From contig JAVBOR010000003.1 of NCBI GenBank assembly GCA_031550325.1, forward strand, positions 1-16,396: 16,396 nt of DNA, written 5' to 3'. Below the pieces are notes generated by a model, which searched no databases, was not told the origin of the DNA, and saw only the letters and a program-made list of their open reading frames with translations. Position numbers and translations under genes: made by a program. This stretch comes from JAVBTT01 sp031550325. GTDB taxonomy: Bacteria; Bacillota; Clostridia; Oscillospirales; UBA929. Below, one piece after another: positions 1 through 6,398 of this stretch (position 1 is the stretch's first letter; each line of letters opens with the position of its first letter).

Positions 1-54
1 AGGACGACCGCCCGCGAGGACGAACGAGGCTTGACAGGCAGAAAAACTAGAACC
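1..54. repeat. Terminal dispersed repeat, left copy
   Basis: This segment matches 16342-16396 in the same orientation, with one substitution (C/T), one inserted A, and small differences in the A-rich tail. It contains GAGGCTTGACAGGC followed by an A-rich stretch and AGAACC. The copy is cut off by the window edge, so its true length is unknown. No convincing gene lies in it. Confidence 0.85.
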
Positions 55-59
55 ACAAT

Positions 60-157
60 GCTTTTGGGGATTCATTCCGGGAAAGCGTTTCTTTGCGCGT
101 CTTCGCAAAGACGCGCTCCAGTTCTCGCTTTGTCCAAGAACCGAAGGTTCTTGGACA
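60..157 (-). repeat. Intergenic hairpin repeat, copy A (inverted relative to 13211-13308)
   Basis: Three structured parts can be seen. A decayed hairpin at 60-86 has the core GGATTCATTCC. A perfect 8-bp stem, cgcgtctt/aagacgcg with a 4-nt loop, sits near 97-117. A perfect 12-bp stem at 131-142/146-157 (TGTCCAAGAACC, loop GAA) completes it. Read on the minus strand, the order and spacer match the repeat at 13249-13308. The 12-bp stem lies just after the kinase stop codon and could end its transcript, but no U-tract follows. Confidence 0.8.
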
Positions 158-166
158 GCCAAAGGC

Positions 167-2272
167 TTATAGCGTCTGTATCAGCTCGGCGATTAAGGTC
201 TCGGTGACGGCCGACACGGCGTCCAGGTCTTTAAGCTCTTCATCAAAGGAATCACCGTTCTTGAGAAGAGACTCCAGCGAAACGATACTCTCATGCATGC
301 CGGTCAGCGAAAGATTGGCGCAAATGCCCTTAATGGTGTGCGCGGTGCGCGCGGCCTCGGCCGTATCGCCGCGGTCAAGCTCCTCATGAAGCGCCTTCAT
401 GTATTGACTCTCCACAAAGCTTTTGAGCAGCTTTGCGTACAGCTTCCGGTTGCCCATAATCCGCGAAACGGCCTGTTCCATGTCAATGACTCCAGCCATT
501 TCCGGGATATCTTCGGGCTTGCGCGGCGCAGGGGCGCCTTGTTCATCTTGCGGCATAAGCATACCCTCTTTCGTGATGGTCTGAGCATCGGGCATATGGG
601 GCGAGGACGCCGGCGCTTGGCTTTCCCGCGTGTCCGAATCAGTCAATTGGACGCGGATTTCCCCGGGGAAACGGGAAACGTCAATCGGCTCGTGTCCAGG
701 CTTGAGGGACAGTAAAACGCTGCAGGAAAACACACTGCCCGCGCCCTCCTCGCTCCTGGCTGTGATGGAACCGCCCATAAGACTGACAATTTTCTTGCAG
801 AGATAGAGCCCCAGCCCGGAGCCGCCATACCGGCGAGCCATGCCGCCGTCCACCTGTTCAAAGGAGTGAAACAGCAGCTTCATACGATCCTTGGGAATGC
901 CGATGCCGTTGTCCTCAACCTCAAACTCCAGCCCGGCGGTCTTAGCGTCGCGGCTTTTTTCCCGCACGCGCAGGATGATGTGCCCATTGTCCTGCGTAAA
1001 CTTGACGGCATTGGAGAGCAAATTGCCCATGACCTGCCCCAGCCGCTGGGGATCCCCGCGGCAATAGCGGGACAGGCTGCGGTCAAGCATAACGTCCACC
1101 CTGTGGCCCTTGTTTCGGATGTCGGGCAGCATCTCCATCAAAACCGAAACCAGCACTTCTCCCAGGTCAAACGTCTCATCGACCAGCATGAACTTCTCGG
1201 CCTCGATTTTGGAAATGTCCAGCACGTCATTGACGATGGACAAAAGCTGCCGGGCGGACAGAGTGATTTTTTGCAGGCAGTCGGCAACCTTGTTGAGATC
1301 CTGCGACGCCTCTGCAATGCGTGCCATGCCCAGTATCCCTGAAATCGGGGTGCGAATCTCATGGCTCATGCGGGACAAAAAGTCGCTTTTGGCCTGATTG
1401 GCCTGTTCGGCGAGCTGTTTGGCCTCGGAGAGCATGTGAATATAAATCTTCTCTTCGGTGATGTCCATGGAGTGCTGCAGATGGGCCTTGGAGCCGTCAA
1501 ACCACTCGATCAGGCAGTCGGAGTTGCGGTAGTACTTGCCCGTGGCGGAGTTGTGTTCCTCCCAGACATAGGGCACGCCGCCCATTTTCTGAATGAAATA
1601 GGCCGGACAAAACGGACAGGGGCCGGCCATATCGCTCTGCAGAACCTTCCAGCAAAGCAGACCCGGGCCGCTCTCCCCCAAATGAAATTCTTCACGCATT
1701 TTGCGGTTGATAAACAAAATCTCGCAAGTGTCCAGCTTGGAGATGTAAATATTGGCGTCCAGCTTCTCCAAAAGATCCCAAAATACGCGGTGGTGATCCT
1801 CCTGGGTGCGGAAGAGCGCCGCGTTCTGCAGCGCGACGGCAAATAAACCGGCCACGCTCTGCACCATGGAGACCGCCTCAGCCGACCAGGGTGCCTGGGC
1901 GTCCCACAGCAGCGCGCCGCGGGCGGCGGGGGTGTACAATGGGTGGCTAAGACGCGCGCTCACATCCTTGGGCAGAGACGCGCGCAGCGCGTCTCTGTCC
2001 AAAATGCCCTCTCCGCGCGCCGCCGCCTCGTCAAAAAACGCAATAAGTGACTCGTCGGAGGGCGACAGGGCGGACTCAAACATGGAAAGGCGCAGGCCGT
2101 CGTCGCCCTCGACGGCCCAGACCGCGCTTTGCGCGAGGCCGGCGGCCAACAGCCGCCCGATGACATGCGCCACCCCCGTGTGGACGTCGGCCCCCAGATG
2201 GGAAACCTGCTGCAAATCGGTAAAAAGACCGGCCAAAAACGCACAGGATGGACTTTCGTTCAACTCAGGCAT
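167..2272 (-). CDS. Orphan sensor histidine kinase with GAF, PAS and C-terminal HPt domains
   Basis: This 701-aa protein is probably a cytosolic sensor kinase; no membrane segment is visible. In order it has a GAF-like region (about 10-155) and a PAS domain (about 165-275) with a cysteine trio C207, C219, C222. A short coiled linker follows, then HisKA with phospho-acceptor H304 in SHEIRTP. The HATPase has N-box NLLSNAVKF near 417, DNGIGIP near 454 and the GGSGLGL G-box near 483. A Pro-rich linker leads to an HPt domain (about 595-695) with H645 in AHTIKG. There is no receiver domain between kinase and HPt, which is unusual. The ATG at 2272 is chosen because AAGGAG (2281-2286) sits 8 nt upstream; an ATG eight codons earlier lacks such a site. 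No response regulator lies in the window, so the partner is unknown. Confidence 0.93.
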   Translation of the reverse strand: MPELNESPSCAFLAGLFTDLQQVSHLGADVHTGVAHVIGRLLAAGLAQSAVWAVEGDDGLRLSMFESALSPSDESLIAFFDEAAARGEGILDRDALRASLPKDVSARLSHPLYTPAARGALLWDAQAPWSAEAVSMVQSVAGLFAVALQNAALFRTQEDHHRVFWDLLEKLDANIYISKLDTCEILFINRKMREEFHLGESGPGLLCWKVLQSDMAGPCPFCPAYFIQKMGGVPYVWEEHNSATGKYYRNSDCLIEWFDGSKAHLQHSMDITEEKIYIHMLSEAKQLAEQANQAKSDFLSRMSHEIRTPISGILGMARIAEASQDLNKVADCLQKITLSARQLLSIVNDVLDISKIEAEKFMLVDETFDLGEVLVSVLMEMLPDIRNKGHRVDVMLDRSLSRYCRGDPQRLGQVMGNLLSNAVKFTQDNGHIILRVREKSRDAKTAGLEFEVEDNGIGIPKDRMKLLFHSFEQVDGGMARRYGGSGLGLYLCKKIVSLMGGSITARSEEGAGSVFSCSVLLSLKPGHEPIDVSRFPGEIRVQLTDSDTRESQAPASSPHMPDAQTITKEGMLMPQDEQGAPAPRKPEDIPEMAGVIDMEQAVSRIMGNRKLYAKLLKSFVESQYMKALHEELDRGDTAEAARTAHTIKGICANLSLTGMHESIVSLESLLKNGDSFDEELKDLDAVSAVTETLIAELIQTL

Positions 2273-2286
2273 GGCGTCAGCTCCTT

Positions 2287-2459
2287 GTATGACCAAACCA
2301 ACAATAGGTTTTTGTATTTGAGCGCGCTTACACTAAACAAACAGCCTGTCTTCCCGGCAGGTTTTGCACTTTCCGCGTTGTCGTCAATCGGAAAACGCAA
2401 AGAGGTCCGCAATCCCCAGCTCTGAAAATATCAATTCCCGCTCAAACTATAAGCATTCA
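2287..2459 (-). other. Long leader of the sensor kinase gene; no recognised riboswitch
   Basis: About 170 nt lie between the predicted start of transcription and the kinase ribosome site. Two inverted repeats are visible: TTTCCG/CGGAAA arms around 2370-2400, and a CCTGYC/GACAGG-like hairpin around 2343-2360 beside an A/T-rich run. I compared it by eye with c-di-GMP, cobalamin and T-box signatures and found none of their conserved cores. It may simply be an untranslated leader. Confidence 0.4.
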
Positions 2460-2506
2460 ATCGTGTGTGCACGATCTAGTATATCATAAAGAAAAAAAGG
2501 TTTCAA
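2460..2506 (-). promoter_or_regulatory. Promoter of the sensor kinase with an adjoining palindrome
   Basis: On the minus strand TTGAAA (2506-2501), a 17-bp spacer and TATACT (2483-2478) form a good sigma-A promoter. Directly downstream, at the expected start of transcription, is ATCGTG-N4-CACGAT (2475-2460), a perfect 6-bp-arm palindrome that could be an operator. Transcription from here leaves a leader of about 200 nt before the kinase start. The -35 lies only about 20 bp past the stop of the upstream DUF4130 gene. Confidence 0.7.
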
Positions 2507-2526
2507 TTGCCTTGCCCAAATCATGT

Positions 2527-3255
2527 TCACTGAAATTCGGTCAGCGTTTGGCGGTACTTCAGCGGCACAAATTTTTGCTGAAGCTTCAGGTTTTTTCGCG
2601 CGGGGTTGGCGATGGCGTCGAAATAACGCTTCCAGAGCGCCTCAAACTCTCCGCCCTTGGGAAGCGGAGGCAGCTCGCCCTCCGGCAGAATCCGCAGTTC
2701 CCAGCGACCGCCTCCGGTGACAAGCGCCTGCCTTCGGGCGAGGTCCCGGATGACGATGCGCTGGTCGCCGTAGCGCATGGCAAAATGGTGGCCCATCAGC
2801 GGAAGCAGATTGCAGTCGTGCACAAAATCAGCGGCGTACAGGTCGTCCCGCACGTGAACGAGCCTCGTCAGCCCCAGAAAGCGGTGGGCCTCGCCCCCCG
2901 TGAGATTGGCGGCGAGGCGGACGCGGCGTACGGACTCGTCGGTCAGCGCGGTAAAGGGGTCGCGCCGCTCATGAAACCCCAGGCGCATCACGGCGACAAT
3001 GGCGTCGTCCACAGTGGGGCGTTCGGACAGCCAGGCATAGTAGCAGGTTTGGCCGACGTCCCCGCCAAGGCGGTCCATGCCCTTTTCCACGCGCGACGCC
3101 CTGCCCTCGTCTGTTGAAACCGAAATGACGGGAAACAGGCTCTGCCCGCTCCAAAGCCTTGAGTTCAGCAGAGAGCAGTCGCGCTTCAGGGCAAAGGCCT
3201 CGAAGACGGCGGACAGAAAGCCCGTCCAGCTGTTTTCGTAAACAAGCAGCGTCAT
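2527..3255 (-). CDS. DUF4130 / TIGR03915-type DNA metabolism protein, partner of the radical SAM protein
   Basis: This 242-aa protein belongs to a family found next to, or fused with partners of, the radical SAM protein encoded just upstream. Family marks are the N-terminal LLVYE and a GQSLF segment. The DUF4130 region (about 85-240) carries GGEAHRFLGL, then DLYAADFVHDCNLLPLMGHHF, and the ending NLKLQQKFVPLKYRQTLTEF. In relatives, as I recall them, that final part has a Trp after the Tyr; here it is Arg. Some family members are fused to a uracil-DNA-glycosylase-like domain; this one is the short, unfused form. Its ATG overlaps the upstream stop as ATGA, so translation is probably coupled one to one. 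The biochemical role is unknown; DNA repair or modification is inferred from the family. Confidence 0.85.
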   Translation of the reverse strand: MTLLVYENSWTGFLSAVFEAFALKRDCSLLNSRLWSGQSLFPVISVSTDEGRASRVEKGMDRLGGDVGQTCYYAWLSERPTVDDAIVAVMRLGFHERRDPFTALTDESVRRVRLAANLTGGEAHRFLGLTRLVHVRDDLYAADFVHDCNLLPLMGHHFAMRYGDQRIVIRDLARRQALVTGGGRWELRILPEGELPPLPKGGEFEALWKRYFDAIANPARKNLKLQQKFVPLKYRQTLTEFQ

Positions 3256-4544
3256 GACGCGCCAACTTTATAGGCCGGGAGCGTTGCCCGCGTGCCGGGA
3301 AGCGCCGGAGAGCCGTCCCCGAACAGCGAGAGCTGGCCGGGCGCAGGCCTGTCGGAGAGCAGCTGCCGCAAAAACGGGTGGTCATGGCGCGCCGCGCCCT
3401 CATACCTGCCGTTGGCGGTGAGGAAAAACCGCGCGCGCTTCATCACGATGCCCAGCTTGCGAAGCTGGTCGGGGCGCAGCGGCCCTGTGCGCCGGGCAGC
3501 CAAAATGCGTTTGGCCGACACGACCCCGACGCCGGGTACGCGCAGAAGCGTCTCATAGTCGGCGCGGTTGGCGTCCACCGGGAAAAACTCGGGATGCCGG
3601 AGGGCCCAGGCGCATTTGGGGTCAAGCTCCAGATCCAGCGAGGGCAGGCTGTCGTCGAGGATCTCCTGTGCGTCAAACGCGTAAAAGCGCAGCAAAAAGT
3701 CTGCCTGATAGAGGCGGTGTTCCCGCAAAAGCGGCGCGGGCGCGGTGGGCAGCATGGGGTGAGTGCCCACCGGAACGTACGCCGAGTAGTATACGCGCTT
3801 GAGGCTGAACTTCTTATACAGGCTCTGGCTGAGCTTGATGATCAAGCGGTCTGAGTCTGGGGACGCGCCGACGATCATCTGCGTGGTCTGCCCCGCCGGG
3901 GCAAACAGCGGCGCGTGCGCGCTGCGGCGGCCGTCCTCCAGGTACATGGTTCGGGCATTCTGGATATGAGTCATCGGCATCAAAATGTGCTCGGGCTTCT
4001 TTTGGGGCGCGAGCGCTGCCAGCGACACCTCGGACGGCAGCTCGATGTTCACGCTGACGCGGTCAGCCAGAAAGCCGGCGCGCTCAATCAGCGCCCTGTC
4101 CGCGCCGGGAATGGTCTTGACGTGGATGTATCCGCCAAATTTGTGCGTATGCCTCAGCAGACGCATGGTTTCTATCATCAGCTCCATCGTGTGGTCCGGG
4201 CTCCGAACGATGCCCGAGCTTAAAAACAGACCCTCGATGTAGTTGCGGCGGTAAAACTGCACGGTGAGATCGGCCAGCTCCTCCGAGGTGAACGTGGCGC
4301 GCGGCGCGTCGTTCTCCCGCCGGTTCTGGCAATAGGCGCAGTTATAGATGCAGGCGTTGGACTGCAGCACCTTGAGCAGGGACACGCAGCGGCCGTCGGC
4401 CGCCCACGCGTGGCAGATGCCCGCGGAAAACGCGTTGCCCAGCTGGCCGGCTTTGCCGGCGCGCCCGCCGCCGGAGGTTGAACATGAGGCGTCAAATTTC
4501 GCGGCGTCGCCCAGAATGGCGAGCTTGTCCATCACATCAGGCAT
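3252..4544 (-). CDS. Radical SAM protein, putative DNA repair/modification (TIGR03916 type) with HhH and clamp motif
   Basis: This 430-aa protein has the radical SAM cluster motif CIYNCAYC (C65, C69, C72), binding a 4Fe-4S cluster that cleaves S-adenosylmethionine. Extra cysteines at 21, 44 and 53 precede it. The SAM barrel runs to about residue 270. A helix-hairpin-helix follows (about 322-380, core LLRVPGVGVVSAKRI), a non-specific DNA-binding fold. Near the C-terminus, QLSLF (404-408) matches the bacterial beta-sliding-clamp binding consensus QL[SD]LF exactly. The family is described as a probable DNA modification or repair enzyme always paired with a DUF4130 protein, as here. The start has GGGAGGG (4551-4557) 6 nt upstream. 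Substrate and product are unknown. Confidence 0.9.
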   Translation of the reverse strand: MPDVMDKLAILGDAAKFDASCSTSGGGRAGKAGQLGNAFSAGICHAWAADGRCVSLLKVLQSNACIYNCAYCQNRRENDAPRATFTSEELADLTVQFYRRNYIEGLFLSSGIVRSPDHTMELMIETMRLLRHTHKFGGYIHVKTIPGADRALIERAGFLADRVSVNIELPSEVSLAALAPQKKPEHILMPMTHIQNARTMYLEDGRRSAHAPLFAPAGQTTQMIVGASPDSDRLIIKLSQSLYKKFSLKRVYYSAYVPVGTHPMLPTAPAPLLREHRLYQADFLLRFYAFDAQEILDDSLPSLDLELDPKCAWALRHPEFFPVDANRADYETLLRVPGVGVVSAKRILAARRTGPLRPDQLRKLGIVMKRARFFLTANGRYEGAARHDHPFLRQLLSDRPAPGQLSLFGDGSPALPGTRATLPAYKVGAS

Positions 4545-4565
4545 ATGGATCCCTCCCGTGAGGAC

Positions 4566-4605
4566 AGTATATCACGGGGCAAAGCAAAACGCAAACAAAT
4601 GTTCT
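4566..4605 (-). promoter_or_regulatory. Extended -10 promoter with candidate LexA box for the radical SAM operon
   Basis: On the minus strand TGATATACT provides an extended -10 (TATACT at 4571-4566), with a weak -35 TTGCGT 17 bp upstream (4594-4589). Overlapping the -35 is AGAACATTTGTTTG (4605-4592). It matches the Gram-positive LexA operator CGAAC-N4-GTTCG at 8 of 10 fixed positions, and GAAC-N4-GTTT, which I recall for Clostridioides difficile LexA, in full. The expected leader is only about 15 nt. About one such site is expected by chance in a window this size, so placement is the main support. Confidence 0.6.
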
Positions 4606-4773
4606 TGGATTCATAGAAAAACATCCATCCCCGAAACAGGGCGGCGGATGGCCTCCGCGGCCCCGCCCGCTTTGGTGCCGGGCAAAACGCGAAACCCGCT
4701 TGAAGGCGAGGATGCGGCGCAACGATTTGTCAGCAGTAAAGAATTATTATTTGTAAAAAGAACAGCTGTCTTC

Positions 4774-4802
4774 TTGAAAATAAGAACGGTTTCACATAAA
4801 AT
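4774..4802 (+). promoter_or_regulatory. Promoter of the HTH regulator gene
   Basis: TTGAAA (4774-4779) and TAAAAT (4797-4802) are separated by 17 bp, each one mismatch from the sigma-A consensus. The expected start near 4809 leaves a leader of about 65 nt before the strong ribosome site AAGGAG at 4862-4867. Confidence 0.65.
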
Positions 4803-4875
4803 GGGAATTACGACAAGGAGCATAGGGATATCCGACTTTTTTTGATCGCAATCGCCGCCTGAAGGAGATTTTGTG

Positions 4876-4962
4876 ATGGCGCTCGGCCGGGAAAAAGGGA
4901 AGGTTGACGCTGGGGGTTATACTAATGCACGGTATTGGACGGGAAATATGGTTTTATCGTGA
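4876..4962 (+). CDS. Possible 28-codon leader peptide overlapping the HTH gene
   Basis: The best ribosome site of this locus, AAGGAG (4862-4867), lies 8 nt before an ATG that opens a 28-codon frame. It starts MALGREKGKVDAGG, ends ...GNMVLS, and stops at 4960. That frame is not the frame of the HTH gene, whose ATG (4925) falls inside it, an overlap of 38 nt. It could be a leader peptide whose translation sets reinitiation at the HTH start. It could also be the remnant of an N-terminal extension lost by frameshift. The peptide itself resembles nothing I know. Confidence 0.4.
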   Translation: MALGREKGKVDAGGYTNARYWTGNMVLS

Positions 4963-5317
4963 AAAAAAGGGGATATCACAACAGTGCCTTGCCGACCGGC
5001 TCCAGATCAGTGTGGCGCGGCTGAGGGCCTGGGAGGCCGACGACCAGATGCCCGGCGCCGATTCCGTGCGCGCCGTCTGCCAGGCCCTGGAGATCGACCC
5101 GAACGCGCTTTACGAATGGCAGCGTTACGCGTACAGCGACACCGAGACGGCCATACTGAAAAGCTACCGCAAGATCATGGGCAACAAATCGCTTCGGACA
5201 TGGGTGGACACCACCATGCTGGCCGCCGTCAACCTGGCGGAGGTCTGGGGCGACGAGCCCATAGAGCCGGACCCGGACGACGGGGTTGTCTCGCCGTTTC
5301 CCGGGGGGTGGCTATAA
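4925..5317 (+). CDS. XRE-family helix-turn-helix regulator, 130 aa
   Basis: Residues about 3-58 form a Cro/CI-type HTH, with GISQQCLADRLQISVARLRAWE as its core helices and a CQALEIDPNAL end. The remaining ~70 residues include SDTETAILKSYRKIMG and an acidic, Pro-rich tail ending in GGWL; I recognise no domain there. The ATG at 4925 has GGGGG 8 nt upstream and gives the HTH its normal N-terminal length; a TTG at 4904 lacks a properly spaced site. The gene ends one base before the stop of the convergent cysteine desulfurase gene, so no separate terminator fits between them. Its target is not evident; the divergent radical SAM operon is a possibility but is unsupported beyond proximity. Confidence 0.8.
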   Translation: MHGIGREIWFYREKKGISQQCLADRLQISVARLRAWEADDQMPGADSVRAVCQALEIDPNALYEWQRYAYSDTETAILKSYRKIMGNKSLRTWVDTTMLAAVNLAEVWGDEPIEPDPDDGVVSPFPGGWL

Positions 5318-5318
5318 C

Positions 5319-6398
5319 TCAGGCAAAGCGGGCCGCGACCTGCCCCAGCGCGCCGCGCAGCGCGTCAATGTCGGCGGTTGTGGTCTCAAAACTGAAACTG
5401 ATGCGCAGGATGCTGTCGGCGAGTCCCGGGGCCAGGCCCAGGGAAGCGGCGACGGCGCTTTTTTTGCCCCGTGAGCAGGCAGCGCCCGTGGACACGCAGA
5501 TGCCCAGATCGGACAGCATGCGCGCCGCCACCTCGCCGGGGCAGCCGCGCAGCGCAAACGCGACAATGTGCGGCGCGTCGGGCGTTGGGATGACGGACAG
5601 TCCGGGAAGTCCGGGCAGCGTTTCCAGCGCGTGTGCCTTGACGGCGGGGTCGGGCGGGCGGAAGGCCTCCGCGGCGGCCGCGAAGGCCGAGATCACGCAG
5701 CAGGCCTCGGTGCCCGCGCGCAGACCGCCCTCCTGAGCGCCCCCGTACAGAAGCGGCGCGAGGCGGACGTTCGGCGCTTTATACAGCGCGCCGGCGCCCG
5801 CCACGCCGTGAATTTTATGGGCCGAAATAGAGAGCAGGTCGATGCTGCCCGGCGAAAAAGGGACGTGCAAAAAGGCCTGTACGGCGTCGCTGTGAACCAG
5901 AACGTCCGACCGGACGGCTTTTACGGCGTCGGCGAGCTCGCCCGCGGGATTGACGGCGCCGGTTTCGTTGCAGACCATAATGCAGCTGACGAGCGCGGTG
6001 TCGTCGCGCAGCGCCGCCAGAACGTCGCCTGTATGGATGCGCCCGTCGGCGCGCGGGGCGACCGTCGTAACGGAAAACCCGCGCCCGGCCAGCCGCTGAG
6101 CCCCGGCGCGCACCGAGGCGTGCTCAAGCGCCGTAACGACGACATGCCGGCGGCGGGAGCCGGCGGTCGCGCCGAACAGTGCGAGATTGTTGGCCTCGGT
6201 GCCGCCGGAGGTAAACACAACCGTTTCGGGCCGCGCGCCAAGCGCCCGCGCCACGGCGGCGCGGGCTTTTTCCAGCCGTGCGGCGGCCTCCCGCCCCAAC
6301 GCATGCTGGGAGGACGGGTTGAGCGCCGGCGCTTCTGCAAACGCCGCCAGCGCCTCGGGACAGGGACGGGTGGTCGCTGCGTTGTCCAGATAAATCAT
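5319..6398 (-). CDS. Cysteine desulfurase, NifS/IscS-like
   Basis: This 359-aa class V aminotransferase-fold enzyme would take sulfur from L-cysteine as an enzyme persulfide for Fe-S clusters or thio-modification. Visible marks are the start MIYLDNAATT and GGTEANN (65-71). EHAS (92-95) carries the PLP-stacking His, and SAHKIHG (192-198) has PLP lysine K195. GGLRAGT (224-230) and the catalytic loop TGAACSRG with C308 follow. It is somewhat shorter than typical IscS, mainly around 240-260. The ATG at 6398 overlaps the nrdJ stop as ATGA, which decides the start over a GTG two codons earlier. Translation is thus probably coupled to nrdJ. No IscU or thiolase-type acceptor gene is adjacent, so the sulfur acceptor is unknown. 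Confidence 0.92.
   Translation of the reverse strand: MIYLDNAATTRPCPEALAAFAEAPALNPSSQHALGREAAARLEKARAAVARALGARPETVVFTSGGTEANNLALFGATAGSRRRHVVVTALEHASVRAGAQRLAGRGFSVTTVAPRADGRIHTGDVLAALRDDTALVSCIMVCNETGAVNPAGELADAVKAVRSDVLVHSDAVQAFLHVPFSPGSIDLLSISAHKIHGVAGAGALYKAPNVRLAPLLYGGAQEGGLRAGTEACCVISAFAAAAEAFRPPDPAVKAHALETLPGLPGLSVIPTPDAPHIVAFALRGCPGEVAARMLSDLGICVSTGAACSRGKKSAVAASLGLAPGLADSILRISFSFETTTADIDALRGALGQVAARFA

Larger units (their letters stand above)
4545..4924. other. Divergent intergenic region between radical SAM operon and HTH gene
   Basis: This 380-bp stretch holds the minus-strand promoter and candidate LexA box at its left end and a plus-strand promoter (4774-4802). A short leader ORF starts at 4876. 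The middle (about 4610-4740) is GC-rich and shows no gene, tRNA or riboswitch that I recognise. An imperfect palindrome, GAACAGCTGTCTTC, at about 4760-4773 abuts the plus-strand -35 and could be a protein-binding site. Confidence 0.6.

Noticed and set aside
31..59. Outward promoter TTGACA-N17-CACAAT in the left terminal repeat
   Set aside because: The -10 matches only four of six positions, and nothing downstream on that strand is a real gene.
93..389. 98-codon frame at the left end, plus strand
   Set aside because: It is made of the intergenic repeat and then runs antisense through the kinase gene.
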